Below the pieces are notes generated by a model that made no database searches, was not told the origin of the DNA, and was given only the letters and a program-made list of their open reading frames with translations. A stretch of 6,823 nt of DNA, taken from positions 1-6,823 of the forward strand of contig BNTQ01000120.1 of NCBI GenBank assembly GCA_025996715.1, written 5' to 3'. The DNA is from Bacteroidia bacterium. GTDB lineage: Bacteria > Bacteroidota > Bacteroidia > Bacteroidales > UBA932. Each line of letters starts with the position of its first letter. Position 1 is the stretch's first letter. The position numbers were made by a program, and so were the translations under genes. This document shows positions 6,052-6,823 of the stretch, in pieces.

Positions 6052-6058
6052 CCGGCGT

Positions 6059-6080
6059 CCCCCCTTTGGGGGTTAGGGGG
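6059..6080. repeat. C/G-run hairpin (C6-TTT-G5-TTA-G5)
   Basis: CCCCCC (6059-6064), TTT, GGGGG (6068-6072), TTA, GGGGG (6076-6080) then TGGG. In the minus sense CCCCC-AAA-GGGGG makes a 5-bp G/C stem with a 3-nt loop 11 bp after the stop at 6091. With the neighbouring 28-bp palindrome it probably forms the transcript end of the upstream gene. The pattern resembles a common intergenic repeat of Bacteroidetes; that is from memory. Confidence 0.55.
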
Positions 6081-6090
6081 TGGGTGTTCA

Positions 6091-6823
6091 TTATTGCACC
6101 ACAACTTTGCTGATATTCTCACCCACTTTCACAATGTAAACACCTGCTCTAAGCCGAGACACATCAATAGTAGCAGTATTGTCGGAGGTGAGCGGCAAAA
6201 GGGGCAGTTCAAGTACTAACACTCCTTTGATATCGTAAATCTCAACAGTAGGACTATTGGACGCATTCTCAAGCGTGAGCATGCGTACATTGCCGATGTG
6301 CAGTTGTTCTTTGCTAATAGGGTTAGGATAGATAGAGAGCGCGGACTTGAATTTCACCTCAAGATATTGCGGCGTAGAATAATAAACAGCACTATCGCCT
6401 ATTAACTTAAAGGTATAATTTCCCGGCTCAATTTTATGCTGACGAGTGGGACCTGCTGAGTGGACAAAACCTGTGCCTATCAGGTTTCCATTATGGTACC
6501 ACTCACATTCGAGCGGACGAAAACCGATATTCTCACGCAATTTGCGCAGGTGGAGAAAGATAGCATTATAGCCCAATTTGACCACTGCATAAGTTTCAAA
6601 CACCAGCAAGGTATCCAAAGTAGTCGTGTCGGGCGTAATGCTAAACTGCACTGTGTCGCCGCTCAAGGTAGTGGTGTCGTTGGCAGGGCTAAAATAGGCG
6701 TAGGCAGTGTAGGTGCCCGTGTCGGTTTGCTCTCCGCTCACTTCGAGGGCTACTACTGTACCGTCTATCGTTACCGTAGCAGTCGGCTTGTGCGCCGAGC
6801 CATCGTAGGTGAACTGCAAACTA
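6091..6823 (-). CDS. secreted protein with MBG/YDG-like repeat and T9SS type A sorting domain (3' part only)
   Basis: The frame is open to the right window edge with no ATG, so the gene begins beyond the window and at least 243 residues are visible. First comes a repeat-like Ig fold (FTYDGSAHKPTATVTIDG...VSGEQTDTGTYTAYAYF, about 6680-6823), matching the MBG/YDG domain pattern of large bacterial surface proteins, where it usually occurs in several copies. A second beta domain follows (about 6345-6610, with CEWYHNGNLIGTG and PGNYTFKLIGDSAVYYS). The end is a complete T9SS sorting domain: LSIYPNPISKEQLHIG with YPNP at 6319-6330, PTVEIYDIKGVLVLEL, and the closing IDVSRLRAGVYIVKVGENISKVVVQ-type strands before TAA 6091-6093. 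The product is probably exported by Sec and then T9SS, and attached to or released from the surface. It may be a large adhesin-like protein; its function is not otherwise visible. Confidence 0.88.
   Translation of the reverse strand, partial: SLQFTYDGSAHKPTATVTIDGTVVALEVSGEQTDTGTYTAYAYFSPANDTTTLSGDTVQFSITPDTTTLDTLLVFETYAVVKLGYNAIFLHLRKLRENIGFRPLECEWYHNGNLIGTGFVHSAGPTRQHKIEPGNYTFKLIGDSAVYYSTPQYLEVKFKSALSIYPNPISKEQLHIGNVRMLTLENASNSPTVEIYDIKGVLVLELPLLPLTSDNTATIDVSRLRAGVYIVKVGENISKVVVQ

Noticed and set aside
6068..6084. G-quadruplex on the plus strand (G5-TTA-G5-T-G3)
   Set aside because: Only three G runs are present and no fourth lies nearby, so an intramolecular quadruplex is not supported. 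A simple C/G hairpin explains the sequence better.

Overview
The window looks like a chromosomal segment of a Bacteroidetes/Bacteroidota bacterium with a type IX secretion system (T9SS). Two genes end in T9SS-type C-terminal sorting domains (YPNP motif, then a terminal beta-rich segment ending in a GVYIVKV-like strand). Two upstream regions carry the Bacteroidetes -7 promoter element TAnnTTTG, and start codons lack Shine-Dalgarno sequences and sit behind A/T-rich leaders. The exact genus cannot be told from the sequence.

All five well-supported genes lie on the minus strand, so the transcription order is from right to left. From the right edge: (i) the 3' end of a secreted protein with an MBG/YDG-like Ig-type repeat and a T9SS sorting domain (6091-6823, cut by the window edge); (ii) a 211-bp spacer with two palindromic, dispersed-repeat-like sequences and a canonical promoter; (iii) a 118-aa protein that is little more than a signal peptide plus a T9SS sorting domain (5523-5879); (iv) a 196-bp thrC leader with short repeats and a second promoter-like element; (v) thrC, threonine synthase (4022-5326); (vi) 18 bp downstream, probably in the same transcript, a 723-aa exported protein of unknown function with Ig-like regions and a beta-barrel-like C-terminus (1832-4003); (vii) a stem-loop followed by T residues, a likely terminator; (viii) a Schlafen/AlbA_2-type ATP-binding regulator whose frame breaks at a run of eight A (577-1749) and continues in another frame to position 90. 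That continuation encodes a 64-residue SxxK tandem-repeat linker and a winged-helix domain. A convergent plus-strand gene may end at about position 53.

The genes do not form one pathway. thrC is core amino-acid metabolism, without thrA or a homoserine kinase in view. The right side is cell-surface/secretion cargo, and the left side is a regulator or accessory gene. No CRISPR array, tRNA, rRNA, transposase or integrase was seen. The observations most worth a second look are the A8 frame break combined with the tandem-repeat linker, the nearly cargo-less T9SS protein, and the layered short repeats in the two right-hand spacers. I did not find convincing evidence for an entirely new multi-gene system.
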